Origin: Bacteroides sp. CAG:1060_57_27
GTDB lineage: Bacteria; Bacteroidota; Bacteroidia; Bacteroidales; UBA932
Length of the DNA stretch: 64,000 nt
Direction: 5' to 3'
NCBI GenBank assembly: GCA_001915575.1
Contig: MNQT01000024.1
Span: forward strand, 58,948 to 122,947
Each line of letters opens with the position of its first letter. Position 1 is the stretch's first letter. The notes below the pieces were generated by a model. It had not been told where the DNA came from. It saw nothing but the letters and a program-made list of their open reading frames with translations, and did no database searches. Below are positions 16,297 to 25,622 of this stretch, piece by piece. Both the position numbers and the translations under genes were made by a program.

Positions 16297-18114
16297 ATGA
16301 AAAGAATGAAAGAAAGGAAAAAGAAAACAGGACTGTCCAGGCTCTTCGAGATAGCCGGGCAGAAAAAGGGACTGCTGGTGCTCGCCGGAATACTGTCGGC
16401 CGGCAGTGCCGTATGCATGCTGGTACCGTACTGGTCCGTATATGAAATCCTGCGCGAGCTGCTGGAACATTCCGGCGACCTGCATCTCGCGGACGGTGCA
16501 TTAATGATACGTTGGGGCTGGATAGCCCTGGCAGGACTGGCGGCAGGGCTCGTATTGCTGTACGCGTCGCTGATGGCCTCGCATGTGGCAGCCTACAACA
16601 TTCTTTTCGGGATGAGGGTGAGGCTCGCAGACCATATCGGGAGGCTGCCGCTGGGCTTCCTCAGCGGAACATCCACGGGGGCGATAAAGAAGACCATGGA
16701 CCAGAACATCGAGAAAGTCGAAGGGTTCATAGCGCACACCATACCCGACATGGTCAATGTGGCGGCAACCGTAGCCGTGATGTTCACGATATTCTTCTCG
16801 CTGAACGCATGGATAGCCGCAGTCTGCCTGTTTATCATAGCAGCCAGCATAATACTCCAGTTCAGCGGGTTCCTCGGAAGCAGGGCGAAAGAGTTCACCA
16901 AGGCCTACTATGACGCACAGGAAGCCATGAGCGCATCAGCCGTACAATATGTCAGGGGAATGCCGGTAGTGAAAGTCTTCGGGCAGAGCATGAGATCCTT
17001 CCGCCGTTTCAACGCCGAGATACAGGCGTACAAGACCTATGCGCTGAAGGTCTGCGACAGCTATGAATCCGGCATGACGGCATTCGTCGTCATGCTGAAC
17101 TCACTGCTGACGTTCATACTTCCCGTCGGAATATTGCTGATGCAGGGCGATCCGGGAAGCCTCGCGCTCGCGACTGTGTGGCTGTTCTTCATAATTATGG
17201 GGCCGGGAGTCGCATCTCCGGTATACAAGCTGATGTTCCTCGGCAGCGGCACCCGCGAAATCGACGAGGGCGTGGAAAGGCTCGAGCGGATATTCAGCCG
17301 CAAGGTAAGCGAAGAACCGGCGGAGCCGCATACGCCGTCCTCTCATGAGATAGAATTCAGAGATGTCTCGTTCAGTTATGAGGACAGTTCCTCAGCCAGC
17401 CGCAAAGAAGCCCTCGCGCATGTGTCGTTCACTGCACGGCAGGGAGAGATAACCGCCTTGGTAGGCCCGTCCGGGAGCGGCAAGTCCACCGTTGCCAACC
17501 TGATACCCCGTTTCTGGGACATCGGGCACGGGGAAATACTCATAGGAGGCGTCAACATAAAGGATATCGGCACTGCGCAACTTATGGAACTCGTCTCGTT
17601 CGTATTTCAGGATACATTCCTCCTGTACGACACGATATACGAGAACATAGCCGTCGGAAGGCCTTCCGCCACGCAGGAGGAGGTAGTCGCTGCGGCCAGG
17701 GCAGCGCAGTGCCACGGATTCATAAGCGCCCTGCCGGACGGCTACGGGACAAGGATAGGAGACAAGGGCGTATACCTCTCGGGAGGAGAGGCGCAGAGGA
17801 TATGCGTAGCACGCGCCATACTCAAGAACGCTCCGATACTCGTGCTCGACGAGGCGACGGCGTTCGCCGACCCGGAAAACGAGTGGAAGATGCAGCAGGC
17901 CCTGCTCACCCTGATAAAGGACAAGACCGTAATAATCATAGCCCACAGGCTGTCGTCGATAATGTCGGCAGACAAGATCGTGGTGCTGAGAGACGGGAAG
18001 ATAGTCCAGCAGGGCCGGCACGAAGAACTCTGCGGCACCGAAGGGACTTACAAGAATATGTGGGATGCGTTCACCAGCGCGTTCCAGTGGCAGCTTGATA
18101 TAAGAAAATCATAA
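16297..18114 (+). CDS. ABC exporter half-transporter (membrane domain + ATPase), first of a pair
   Basis: A 605-residue inner-membrane protein with an exporter-type six-helix domain (residues about 25-310) and a C-terminal ATPase. The ATPase has Walker A GPSGSGKST, Q-loop VFQDTFLLYD, signature LSGGEAQR, Walker B ILVLDEAT and H-loop IAHRLSS. The residues after Walker B read AFADPENE rather than the usual ASLDPENE. It is 14 nt upstream of a second, similar protein, so the two probably form a heterodimer, in the manner of YbtP/YbtQ or IrtA/IrtB. TetR control suggests drug, metabolite or siderophore transport; the substrate is unknown. Confidence 0.9.
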   Translation: MKRMKERKKKTGLSRLFEIAGQKKGLLVLAGILSAGSAVCMLVPYWSVYEILRELLEHSGDLHLADGALMIRWGWIALAGLAAGLVLLYASLMASHVAAYNILFGMRVRLADHIGRLPLGFLSGTSTGAIKKTMDQNIEKVEGFIAHTIPDMVNVAATVAVMFTIFFSLNAWIAAVCLFIIAASIILQFSGFLGSRAKEFTKAYYDAQEAMSASAVQYVRGMPVVKVFGQSMRSFRRFNAEIQAYKTYALKVCDSYESGMTAFVVMLNSLLTFILPVGILLMQGDPGSLALATVWLFFIIMGPGVASPVYKLMFLGSGTREIDEGVERLERIFSRKVSEEPAEPHTPSSHEIEFRDVSFSYEDSSSASRKEALAHVSFTARQGEITALVGPSGSGKSTVANLIPRFWDIGHGEILIGGVNIKDIGTAQLMELVSFVFQDTFLLYDTIYENIAVGRPSATQEEVVAAARAAQCHGFISALPDGYGTRIGDKGVYLSGGEAQRICVARAILKNAPILVLDEATAFADPENEWKMQQALLTLIKDKTVIIIAHRLSSIMSADKIVVLRDGKIVQQGRHEELCGTEGTYKNMWDAFTSAFQWQLDIRKS

Positions 18115-18128
18115 TACACACATATACC

Positions 18129-19868
18129 ATGAACGCGATAAAGAACATAACGATAGGACATACCGAAAGGCTGAGGAAGCCTGTGCTGCTTACGATGCTC
18201 TCGAACTTCGTGAACATCGTCCCTTTCTGTCTCTCAATAGAGGCTGTCGGCATCATCTTCGAGGCATTCGACGGAAGCGGAACCGCGCTCGATACCCGGC
18301 GCCTGTGGATTATCACCGGAATCCTCGTACTATACATAGGGATCATGGCCCTCGCCGAAAGGGCCGCATACAGGGCCAACTTCCGCGGTGCGTACGAACT
18401 GAGCGCATCGGGAAGGATAGGACTTGCCGAGCATCTGCGCAAGCTGTCCCTCGGATTCCTCTCCAAAAGAGATCCGGGAGACCTGTCTTCGATGCTCATC
18501 ACGGATTTCATGATGGCTGAGCAGGGCATATCACACCATCTTCCCCAACTGCTCGGAGCGCTGGTAATGCCGGTGCTGGCATTCGCCTCTCTTGTGTTCG
18601 TAGACTGGAGGATGGCTCTGGCGATGTTCATAGCCCTGCCCGTAGCCGTCCTGATACTGTTCCTCAGTACTTTCGCGCAGAATAAGCTGGGCGGTAGGCA
18701 GATAGAAGCCAAGATAAATGCCGGCAACAGGCTGGAGGAATATCTTCTCGGCATCAGGGTCATGAAAGCCTACAACCTTGTCGGAGCGAAGTTCGTCCGT
18801 CTGAAAGAAGCTTTTTATGCCCTGCGCAGGGCATGTATCCGGCAAGAGGCCCTGCTCGGCCCGTTCGTGCTGCTGAGCATCTCGGTAGTCCGTGCAGGAC
18901 TTACTTTCATGGTGCTGTGCGGCACCTATATGCTGCTTGGAGGAGAGTTGTCGCTGGCAGTATTCGTACTGTTCCTGATAGTCGGATCGAGGGTGTTCGA
19001 CCCTCTGACATCCGCGCTGACCAATTTCACGGAATTCCGGTACTACTCCATAGCAGGGGGACGGATACTCTCGCTTATGGAAGAACCCGAGATGTCAGGC
19101 TGCCTCAAGGCACCGGAAAGCGGTGACATCACATTCGAGCATGTAGACTTCAGCTATCAGGACAAGGATGTCCTCCACGACATAACGATAAGCTTTCCGG
19201 AGAACTCCCTGGTCGCCCTCGTAGGACCGTCCGGAAGCGGCAAGAGCACGCTGCTGAAGCTGTGTGCGAGATTCTACGAGCCTGGCAGGGGTATAGTCCG
19301 CTTCGCCGGCATGCCCATGGGAGAAATAGAGCCGGAGAGCCTTATGGAAAGGATTTCTATGGTGTTCCAGGACGTCTACCTGTTCCAGGATACCATACGC
19401 AACAACATCCGTTTCGGGAAGGCGGATGCCACTGAAGAAGAAATCATGGCCGCGGCGAAGAAAGCCTGCTGCCACGATTTCATAATGAAACTGCCGCAGG
19501 CCTACGACACGCTGGTGGGAGAGGGCGGATGTACCCTGTCGGGAGGAGAACGGCAGAGGATATCGATAGCGCGGGCCATACTCAAGGATGCCCCTGTGGT
19601 TCTGCTCGACGAAGCGACGGCCTCCCTGGATCCGGAGAACGAGGTGGAAGTCCAGAAAGCCATAGATACCCTGATACAGGGGCACACCGTTATTGTGATC
19701 GCCCACAGGCTCAAGACCATAAGGAACGCCGACAAAATAGTGGTACTGGACGGAGGCCGTATAGTGGAACAGGGACGCCACGACGAACTCATGGAAGAAG
19801 GAGGTCTATATGCCAGGCTGTGGGAATTCCAGGAGCAGAGTGCCGGTTGGAGGATTCTCCGCGGATAG
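18129..19868 (+). CDS. ABC exporter half-transporter, second of a pair
   Basis: A 579-residue partner of the preceding gene with the same layout: membrane domain at about residues 15-300 and ATPase at about 335-570. All ATPase motifs are canonical: Walker A GPSGSGKST, Q-loop VFQDVYLFQD, signature LSGGERQR, Walker B VVLLDEATASLD and H-loop IAHRLKT. No terminator is evident after it; the next element is the tRNA-Ser gene on the other strand. Confidence 0.9.
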   Translation: MNAIKNITIGHTERLRKPVLLTMLSNFVNIVPFCLSIEAVGIIFEAFDGSGTALDTRRLWIITGILVLYIGIMALAERAAYRANFRGAYELSASGRIGLAEHLRKLSLGFLSKRDPGDLSSMLITDFMMAEQGISHHLPQLLGALVMPVLAFASLVFVDWRMALAMFIALPVAVLILFLSTFAQNKLGGRQIEAKINAGNRLEEYLLGIRVMKAYNLVGAKFVRLKEAFYALRRACIRQEALLGPFVLLSISVVRAGLTFMVLCGTYMLLGGELSLAVFVLFLIVGSRVFDPLTSALTNFTEFRYYSIAGGRILSLMEEPEMSGCLKAPESGDITFEHVDFSYQDKDVLHDITISFPENSLVALVGPSGSGKSTLLKLCARFYEPGRGIVRFAGMPMGEIEPESLMERISMVFQDVYLFQDTIRNNIRFGKADATEEEIMAAAKKACCHDFIMKLPQAYDTLVGEGGCTLSGGERQRISIARAILKDAPVVLLDEATASLDPENEVEVQKAIDTLIQGHTVIVIAHRLKTIRNADKIVVLDGGRIVEQGRHDELMEEGGLYARLWEFQEQSAGWRILRG

Positions 19869-19953
19869 TCCTGCTTATTTCGCGCACAAATCCGCAATGG
19901 ATAGAAAACAAAGGCAGCCCACCGGTTACGGCAGGCTGCCTTATTAACTTCCG

Positions 19954-20041
19954 CGGAAAGAGAGGGATTCGAACCCTCGAACCGCTTTGGACGGTCACAC
20001 GCTTTCCAGACGTGCCTCTTCAGCCACTCGAGCATCTTTCC
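19954..20041 (-). tRNA. tRNA-Ser (anticodon GGA)
   Basis: An 88-nt cloverleaf on the minus strand. The acceptor stem is GGAAAGA/TCTTTCC with discriminator G. The anticodon stem CACGT/GCGTG encloses loop CTGGAAA, with anticodon GGA at 20005-20007. A long class II variable arm follows, then a T-arm with GGTTCGAATCC. CCA is not encoded. Its probable promoter is TATATTTG at 20068-20075 on the minus strand, the end of repeat copy B. Confidence 0.95.
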
Positions 20042-20065
20042 AATAAGCCGCACCGGAGTGCGGAC

Positions 20066-20146
20066 TGCAAATATACGAAGAAAACGAGAGGAATGGAAAT
20101 AAACTTGTTTAATTTCCATTCCCGAGTGCTATATGCGGCGCAGCCG
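20066..20146 (-). repeat. Structured promoter-bearing repeat, copy B (one unit)
   Basis: Read on the minus strand: linking palindrome CGGCTGCGCCG and CATATA, then CTCGG, then a perfect hairpin (GGAATGGAAATTAAAC paired with GTTTATTTCCATTCC, AA loop), then CTCTCG and TTCTTCGTATATTTGC. The terminal TATATTTG (20068-20075) points at tRNA-Ser, 26 nt away. The other edge abuts the stop codon of the clostripain-like gene. Confidence 0.8.
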
Positions 20147-20148
20147 GA

Positions 20149-21369
20149 TTATTCTACCAGCCCTACGGCCTCGTTCCACGAAAGCGTGCGGTAGAAGCTG
20201 TTGAGTTCGGGCAGGGCTTCTGAGGGAATGTATGTGCTCAGGCCGCAGCAGCGCTCGAGCTCGAGGTTGAAGAAGGTCGGAGTCTCGGCGTGGTAGCTTA
20301 TGCACTGTCCGAGCGCTGCGTCCAGCTCTTCGAGTTCGTATGCGGAGGCTCCCATGCAGACGGCGAAGTCGCGCAGGTCGAAGTAGTACTGCTTGCGGTC
20401 GTAGAAATACCTCTGGCATAGTTCACGGGCCTGCGGGACGGCGTTCCTGTGATTCTCTATTATGCCCTCCATGCAATGTGCCAGGGCGTCCAGACTGCCG
20501 CAGTCCACGACAGTTATCGTGGCCGAACGCCAGTCTCCCTCCAGCGAGTCGTAATGCTCGAAGTAGTCGCGGCATATACCCTCGATGTCGGGGGATGCTC
20601 CGCTGAAAAGCTTCCACGACATGGGCTCGTAGACGAAGCCGTTGGCGATTATCTCCGCCGGCGAGAAGGCGACGGTGCCGCATATGTCCCTGAGTTCCCA
20701 GGCTACCTCGACGCCGCCCATAAGGCATGCGTCGAAAATGATATAGTCCAGTTTCATCGGAATCGCTTCCGCGAATTCCTGCAGCTCCATTTCTTCCGAC
20801 ACGGATGACGACCCGTGGTACTGCGCTCCTATGGATTTCGTGGGCAGCGGAGGTTCCTGCCATTCTTCCCCGAAGGAGAAGGTGCCGGATGCGGACGCGC
20901 GGTAGCCTTCGGGTATCCATCCCGTCGCATGCGAGGAGAACAGCATTCCGTAGCTGTCCGAGGGGAAGAGTTCCATGACATCCTCGAGGGCGAGCCTGAG
21001 GGTCTGGCCGTCCGTGCTCGAAAGGGTCGCGGGATAGGTGGCGAGGGTATCTATCGCGCAGGCGCCCCTGTCGCGGTAGAGCTGCAGCAGGCAGGGCGCC
21101 GACGGAGTGCTGTAGTCTCCGGCCGATACGGTGTTGTGTGCGAATATGACTATGGCCTGGTCGCGGGACTTTTCGGGGAGCACTCCGGAGCCGAGGGCTT
21201 CGAGATTGCTCCTCAGGTACTGGCTGAGGTTGTTGTATCCGGCCAGATAGCCTATGAACACATGGCGGTATCTGTCCGGGCGGGTGCCGTCGGGACCGTC
21301 CTTGCCGCAGGATACCAGCGCCAGCAGCATGGCCAGGCCTGCGAATGCCGATATGCGTATTCTCTTCAT
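20149..21369 (-). CDS. Clostripain-family (C11) cysteine peptidase lipoprotein
   Basis: A 406-residue protein with lipoprotein signal MKRIRISAFAGLAMLLALVSC, the lipidated Cys being followed by GKDG. The C11 catalytic dyad is visible: His in MLFSSHATGW and Cys in YIIFDACLMGGVEVAWEL. Such peptidases of gut Bacteroidales usually cleave after Arg or Lys and are often self-activated; substrate and surface exposure here are not known. The start is ATG 21369; a -7 box ends only 5 nt upstream, so the mRNA may be leaderless. It is divergent from xerD. Confidence 0.9.
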   Translation of the reverse strand: MKRIRISAFAGLAMLLALVSCGKDGPDGTRPDRYRHVFIGYLAGYNNLSQYLRSNLEALGSGVLPEKSRDQAIVIFAHNTVSAGDYSTPSAPCLLQLYRDRGACAIDTLATYPATLSSTDGQTLRLALEDVMELFPSDSYGMLFSSHATGWIPEGYRASASGTFSFGEEWQEPPLPTKSIGAQYHGSSSVSEEMELQEFAEAIPMKLDYIIFDACLMGGVEVAWELRDICGTVAFSPAEIIANGFVYEPMSWKLFSGASPDIEGICRDYFEHYDSLEGDWRSATITVVDCGSLDALAHCMEGIIENHRNAVPQARELCQRYFYDRKQYYFDLRDFAVCMGASAYELEELDAALGQCISYHAETPTFFNLELERCCGLSTYIPSEALPELNSFYRTLSWNEAVGLVE

Positions 21370-21374
21370 GCGGA

Positions 21375-21410
21375 CAAAAATAGCGATTTTCCGGGGATTT
21401 AGTATATTTG
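21375..21410. promoter_or_regulatory. Divergent -7 boxes for the C11 peptidase and xerD
   Basis: Minus-strand TATTTTTG (21375-21382) lies 5 nt from the peptidase ATG at 21369. Plus-strand TATATTTG (21403-21410) lies 16 nt before the xerD ATG at 21427. Both match TAnnTTTG. Confidence 0.55.
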
Positions 21411-21426
21411 TGCATACTTGCATGCT

Positions 21427-22338
21427 ATGACAGACGTTTCCGAAACCAACGGAACAGAAAGGGAACTCAGGGATTTTTCTTATTACCTGAAGGTCGAGCG
21501 CGGACTTTCTCCGAACACGGCCATGGCTTACTGCCGCGATGTGCGCGCGTTCTTTGACCGCTGCCCGGTGAGGGCGGCCAAGGTGGAGTCACGGCATGTC
21601 TCCGACTACTTCGCGGACATATCCGGACGGCTGTCAAAACGCTCCCAGGCCAGGGCGCTGAGCTCCCTGAGAATGTTCTTCGACTGGCTCGTGGTCGAGA
21701 CGGAGCGCGGCGACAACCCCTGTGACGCCATGGATTCTCCCAAACTGGGAAGGTACCTTCCCTCCGTGCTTTCGGTGCAGGAGGTGGAAGCCATAATGGA
21801 CTCGGTGGACCTTGCCTCTCCGACCGGACCGCGGGACAGGGCTATGCTGGAGATGCTCTACGGCTGCGGGCTCCGGGTGAGCGAACTATGCTCCCTGCAT
21901 CTGAGCGACATGTTTCTCGACGAAGGCTATGTCAGGGTCATAGGCAAGGGCGACAAGCAGCGGCTCGTCCCGCTCGGAGAGATCGCCGCAGGATGTTTCC
22001 GCCTGTATCTCGGCAGCCGCTCCGAGCCGGCGTCCCCGTCGTATGCCGATATGGCGTTCCTGACCCTGAAGGGGGCGCCTATAAGCCGCGTGTCTGTATT
22101 TAAAATGGTCAAGAAACAGGCTTTGGCCGCCGGAGTGGACAAGGAAATCTCCCCGCACACCTTCCGCCATTCTTTCGCCACTCACATGATAGAGAACGGC
22201 GCCGACCTCAGGGTGGTTCAGGAGATGCTCGGCCACGAGTCCATACTCACCACTGAAATCTATACCCATGTCGACAGGAGTTCCTGGCAGGAATCCATAC
22301 TTTCGCATCATCCCGACCGGAAAAAGTCCGCGCGGTAG
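21427..22338 (+). CDS. xerD: Tyrosine recombinase XerD/XerC
   Basis: A 303-residue site-specific recombinase that resolves chromosome dimers at dif. The N-terminal SAM-like domain covers residues about 10-100 (FSYYLKVERGLSPNTAMAYCRDV). The catalytic domain has all the active-site residues: Arg in GCGLRVSELC, Lys in GKGDKQRLVP, His-x-x-Arg in HTFRHSFATHM, His in LGHESILTTEIY and the nucleophile Tyr in EIYTHVDR. The start is ATG 21427 behind the promoter box. There are no integrase-like accessory genes nearby, so a housekeeping role is likely. Confidence 0.93.
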   Translation: MTDVSETNGTERELRDFSYYLKVERGLSPNTAMAYCRDVRAFFDRCPVRAAKVESRHVSDYFADISGRLSKRSQARALSSLRMFFDWLVVETERGDNPCDAMDSPKLGRYLPSVLSVQEVEAIMDSVDLASPTGPRDRAMLEMLYGCGLRVSELCSLHLSDMFLDEGYVRVIGKGDKQRLVPLGEIAAGCFRLYLGSRSEPASPSYADMAFLTLKGAPISRVSVFKMVKKQALAAGVDKEISPHTFRHSFATHMIENGADLRVVQEMLGHESILTTEIYTHVDRSSWQESILSHHPDRKKSAR

Positions 22339-22348
22339 TCGGTCAGGC

Positions 22349-23308
22349 TCACGGCTCCGCTATCAGGCAGCGTTCCAGGCGGGCCAGGTCTTCTTCGGGC
22401 AGTATGCCCGCACGCCGTATGAGCCCTACGGAGAGGGAGTCGGCGGGATAATTCTCCCTGAGCAGCACTATGGCCTCCGCCTCGCGGTATCCCCCTATGT
22501 ACGGATGCAGGCGCAGGCTGTCGGACGGCAGCGTCCATAGCGGGTAGGGTTCGGGAGGGCTGCAGCATACGAGGTCCCTGAGGGCGTCGAAACGCTCCTG
22601 CCCGAAATTGTATATGTCGGTCAGCTGCTCCGTGTATGAATAGCCTCCGAGCCGCGTGCGGTATTCTACCATACGGGCGGCGAAGTACGGGCCTATGCCG
22701 GGCAGGGTGTCGAAGGCGGCCGAGTCGGCGCTGTTGATGTCCAGCAGGGGAATGTCGATGTAAGCTTCGAGCCGGCGGTACACCGAGTCTGCCACGACGA
22801 ACGACTTCGCGAAGTCCTCCCTGCGGCGGAACCTGCCTCCCTTGAGCCTGTAGTTGTCGATTGCCTGGGCCTGCCTGCGGCTGAATCCGAGCCTCTGGAG
22901 GTCGTCCACAGAGACCGTGTTGGGGTCGAAGCGGAAATTCTCCACCCGCCGTGTCCTCTCGCGGACCTCTTCGACGGCGGCGCTGTGGACGGCGTTGCGG
23001 CGCACGGTGTCGTAACGGACGGAGACTTTCCTTCCTGCGACGGAATTCCGTCCGCCGTCAGATGCATCTATGCCGCTGCCGGTCCTCCGGTTTTCCGTGC
23101 CGCTGTCTCCCTCTCCGATGTCTTCCGCCACGGTTTCTGTGCGCACCACGAATACGGTGTCAGGCCTGTCCCGCCTTGCCTCTATGCCGAGTATCGCGGC
23201 CCTGTTTATGAACAGGGCTGTCTGGTAGCCTATTGCGAGGAAAACGAGAGAGACGGTGCCGATGCGGAAGACTGTGGAGCTAGTCGAGTTCTTCCTGTCC
23301 CTGTCCAT
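22349..23308 (-). CDS. ComEA-like helix-hairpin-helix membrane-anchored protein
   Basis: A 319-residue protein with one N-terminal membrane helix (about residues 13-35), a low-complexity Arg/Asp/Ser-rich stretch, then repeated helix-hairpin-helix units (VSVDDLQRLGFSRRQAQAIDNY and INSADSAAFDTLPGIGPYFAARMVEYR). Those units are the DNA-binding type seen in ComEA. Many Bacteroidales carry such proteins without known competence, so DNA uptake is only a possibility. Its ATG at 23308 lies 29 nt inside the end of rsmI on the same strand, implying translational coupling. Confidence 0.85.
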   Translation of the reverse strand: MDRDRKNSTSSTVFRIGTVSLVFLAIGYQTALFINRAAILGIEARRDRPDTVFVVRTETVAEDIGEGDSGTENRRTGSGIDASDGGRNSVAGRKVSVRYDTVRRNAVHSAAVEEVRERTRRVENFRFDPNTVSVDDLQRLGFSRRQAQAIDNYRLKGGRFRRREDFAKSFVVADSVYRRLEAYIDIPLLDINSADSAAFDTLPGIGPYFAARMVEYRTRLGGYSYTEQLTDIYNFGQERFDALRDLVCCSPPEPYPLWTLPSDSLRLHPYIGGYREAEAIVLLRENYPADSLSVGLIRRAGILPEEDLARLERCLIAEP

Positions 23309-24032
23309 GGTCCCGCGCAGCCTTGTATTTGTTCTGATGAGGCCCGCGCTCCCTGGCCGGAGCGCCCTCTACCGTAATGACGATCTCGCCGCGCGGCTCG
23401 TTCTCGCGGAAGTGCCTTGCGACTTCTTCGAGTGTGCCGCGGACATGTTCTTCATGGACTTTCGAGATCTCCCTTGCGACCGAGCACCTGCGCTGCGGCC
23501 CCAGAGTCCCGCATAACTGTTCGAGCGTCCCTGACAGACGCCTCGGTGATTCGTAGATTATCATAGTTCTCGTTTCTTTGGTAAGTTGTTCAAGCAAGGT
23601 GCGGCGGCCTTTCTTCAGGGGGAGGAAGCCCTCGAAGCAGAAGCGGTCGCAGGGAAGCCCCGACGAAACTATCGCCGGGATGCATGCCGTGGCTCCCGGA
23701 AGGGTGTATACGCCGATTCCCTTTTCCGCGCACAGCCGCGCGAGCATGAATCCGGGGTCGGATATGCCTGGAGTGCCGGCGTCGCTTACCAGCGCCACTG
23801 TGCGGCCTTCGAGTATGGTCCGGACTATCAGATCCGTGCACTTGTGCTCGTTGAACTTGTGGAAGGACTGCAGCCGCTTGCCGTCTATGCCGTAATGCTG
23901 CAGCAGGACGGAACTGGTGCGGGTGTCCTCCGCCAGTATCAGGTCGGCCTCCTTCAGCACCCTTACGGCCCTGTAGGTCATGTCTTCGAGATTGCCGACC
24001 GGAGTCGGCACTATGTACAGCGCTCCTGTCAT
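23280..24032 (-). CDS. rsmI: 16S rRNA (cytidine1402-2'-O)-methyltransferase RsmI
   Basis: RsmI methylates the ribose of C1402 in 16S rRNA using SAM. The 250-residue protein starts [22 protein letters not shown], the canonical N-terminus, followed by [29 protein letters not shown] and [21 protein letters not shown], all hallmarks of the tetrapyrrole-methylase-like fold. It is slightly shorter than E. coli RsmI at the C-terminus, which ends in a charged tail. It overlaps the downstream helix-hairpin-helix gene by 29 nt. Confidence 0.95.
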   Translation of the reverse strand: MTGALYIVPTPVGNLEDMTYRAVRVLKEADLILAEDTRTSSVLLQHYGIDGKRLQSFHKFNEHKCTDLIVRTILEGRTVALVSDAGTPGISDPGFMLARLCAEKGIGVYTLPGATACIPAIVSSGLPCDRFCFEGFLPLKKGRRTLLEQLTKETRTMIIYESPRRLSGTLEQLCGTLGPQRRCSVAREISKVHEEHVRGTLEEVARHFRENEPRGEIVITVEGAPARERGPHQNKYKAARDHGQGQEELD

Positions 24033-24063
24033 CTGTCCGCTTGTTCCGCACGCGGCTTTTGAG

Positions 24064-24071
24064 TATCTTTG
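24064..24071 (+). promoter_or_regulatory. -7 box for tdk
   Basis: TATCTTTG lies 25 nt before the tdk ATG at 24097 and matches TAnnTTTG. Confidence 0.55.
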
Positions 24072-24096
24072 CCGCCGACATCTACAAAACTACGCA

Positions 24097-24666
24097 ATGT
24101 TTTCCGAAAATCACAAAAAATCGGGCTGCATAGAGGTGATATGCGGCTCGATGTTCTCGGGCAAGACCGAAGAACTCATCAGGCGCCTGCGCCGTGCCCG
24201 CTTCGCCAACCAGAAGATAGCCATATTCAAGCCCGCGATAGACAACAGGTATTCGGATGTCGCGGTAGTCTCGCACGACGCGCACAAGCTCGACTCGATA
24301 CCGGTGTCCAAGGCCTCTGAGATACTTGCTGTCGCCCCGGATGTGCAGGTTGTGGGCATCGACGAGGCCCAGTTCTTCGACGAGAGCCTGGTGGATGTGT
24401 GCCAGACCCTGGCGGACAGGGGAGTGAGGGTCATCGCGGCAGGGCTCGACACCGACTACCAGGGCGTGCCTTTCGGCCCTATTCCTCGGCTTATGGCGGT
24501 GGCGGAAGATGTGCAGAAAGTCCATGCAATCTGCGTCAGGTGCGGCCGTCTGGCGAATTTCTCGCACCGCCTGAGCAAGAACAAGGATCTCGTCCTGCTC
24601 GGAGAGAAGGATGTCTACGAGCCGCTGTGCCGCGAGTGCTACAACGAGGCGGTCTCACAGGAGTAA
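24097..24666 (+). CDS. tdk: Thymidine kinase
   Basis: Type II thymidine kinase (189 residues) phosphorylating thymidine for salvage. The P-loop is [18 protein letters not shown], the DEAQFF motif is in [13 protein letters not shown], and the zinc-binding cysteines are in [13 protein letters not shown] and LCRECYNE. The start is ATG 24097 behind the promoter; an in-frame upstream ATG would lie inside rsmI. The stop TAA overlaps the next gene's ATG by one base (TAATG), so the downstream acyltransferase is translationally coupled. Confidence 0.96.
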   Translation: MFSENHKKSGCIEVICGSMFSGKTEELIRRLRRARFANQKIAIFKPAIDNRYSDVAVVSHDAHKLDSIPVSKASEILAVAPDVQVVGIDEAQFFDESLVDVCQTLADRGVRVIAAGLDTDYQGVPFGPIPRLMAVAEDVQKVHAICVRCGRLANFSHRLSKNKDLVLLGEKDVYEPLCRECYNEAVSQE

Positions 24667-25145
24667 TGGACGGACTAAAGACAATATTCGCCCGCAACTG
24701 CAGCGTGGCGCGTATCGGCAAGGCCGCCTGCGACGCTTTCCTGCAGGAGAACCACAGGCTCGGCAGTACGGGCGGGCGGTACCGCTATGCGCTTTTCGTC
24801 GAGAGGAGCACGGGCGCGTCGGAGGATGCCGGGCCCGGGGAGGGGGCTATGGTGGCCGTCGCTCTGTTCTCGAACGCCCGCAGGTGGAAGAAGGACGGCG
24901 GGGTGGTCAGCTCGTACGAGTGGATACGCTACTGTTCGCTTCGCGGCTACAGGGTGGTAGGCGGAATGAGCAGGCTCCTCAGGCATTTCATAGCGGAGGT
25001 AGGCCCGGACGACATTATGAGCTACGCCGACGCGGACTATCCCGACGGGGGAGACGTGTATGCCACTCTCGGCTTCGTCGCCGAGGGGGAGGTCGTGCGC
25101 GGAGGGCACAGGAACATCAAATACCGTCTGGTCCTTCACCGCTGA
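24666..25145 (+). CDS. Mom-like GNAT-fold acyltransferase, function unknown
   Basis: A 159-residue protein. The segments FLQENHRLGSTGGRYRYALFV, SSYEWIRYCSLRGYRVVGGMSRLLRHFIAE and DDIMSYADADYPDGGDVYATLGF resemble the GNAT-like group that includes phage Mu Mom, where related proteins modify adenine in DNA. Similar small proteins also occur in phage and bacterial genomes without any known substrate. Coupling to tdk (TAATG overlap) suggests a nucleoside or nucleic-acid connection, but that is inference. Its 3' end overlaps the convergent recX by 29 nt. Confidence 0.6.
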   Translation: MDGLKTIFARNCSVARIGKAACDAFLQENHRLGSTGGRYRYALFVERSTGASEDAGPGEGAMVAVALFSNARRWKKDGGVVSSYEWIRYCSLRGYRVVGGMSRLLRHFIAEVGPDDIMSYADADYPDGGDVYATLGFVAEGEVVRGGHRNIKYRLVLHR

Positions 25146-25617
25146 AGTCCGCATCTGCCTCCCGGACTATCCTGTCTACCAGAGGCCCGGCCTCGTCGTA
25201 GCCGTAGCCCCTTCCGAGTGCGTATCTTAGCAGCTTGAACTTCGCGTACCGGTCTCCCCGCAGGCTTTTCCACTTGCTCTCAAGCAGTTTGCGGAGCCGT
25301 TCTGTGGATTTCTGCCCGTCGGTTTCCGAGAGGGCGGATTCAATCAGGTCCTTCCCGATGCCCTTCATCTTCAGCGCCGTGGCGATCTTGTGCGGCCCCC
25401 AGCCCGTAATCGAGGACTTCTCCCTCGCGAATGCCGCTGCATAGCGCGCGTCGTCCACGAATCCGTCGGACTCGAGGCTGCCCAGGATCTCCTGCGATGC
25501 CCGGGCATCCCCGCCCGTTAGCCTCATAGCCTTGGCGAGGATGTCGGAACTGCAGTATTCCCTCCGGGCGCATGCGGCCTGCAGGGAGCAGAGGACTTTG
25601 TTCAGGGTCTCTTCCAT
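25117..25617 (-). CDS. recX: Regulatory protein RecX
   Basis: A 166-residue RecX-type modulator of RecA filaments. It is made of three-helix repeats: YAAAFAREKSSITGWGPHKIATALKMKGI is the core, followed by KLLRYALGRGYGYDEAGPLVDRIV. The length is normal for Bacteroidales RecX. The start is the ATG at 25615-25617 (MEETLNKVLCSL). It lies 5 nt after the patatin-like gene in an rlmN-patatin-recX run and is not next to recA, which is about 8 kb away. Confidence 0.88.
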   Translation of the reverse strand: MEETLNKVLCSLQAACARREYCSSDILAKAMRLTGGDARASQEILGSLESDGFVDDARYAAAFAREKSSITGWGPHKIATALKMKGIGKDLIESALSETDGQKSTERLRKLLESKWKSLRGDRYAKFKLLRYALGRGYGYDEAGPLVDRIVREADADFSGEGPDGI

Positions 25618-25622
25618 TGCCG

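Noticed and set aside
21427-22338. Phage or ICE integrase next to tRNA-Ser
   Set aside because: The tyrosine recombinase is of housekeeping Xer length and motif type, more than 1 kb from the tRNA, with no attachment-site duplication or mobile genes around it.
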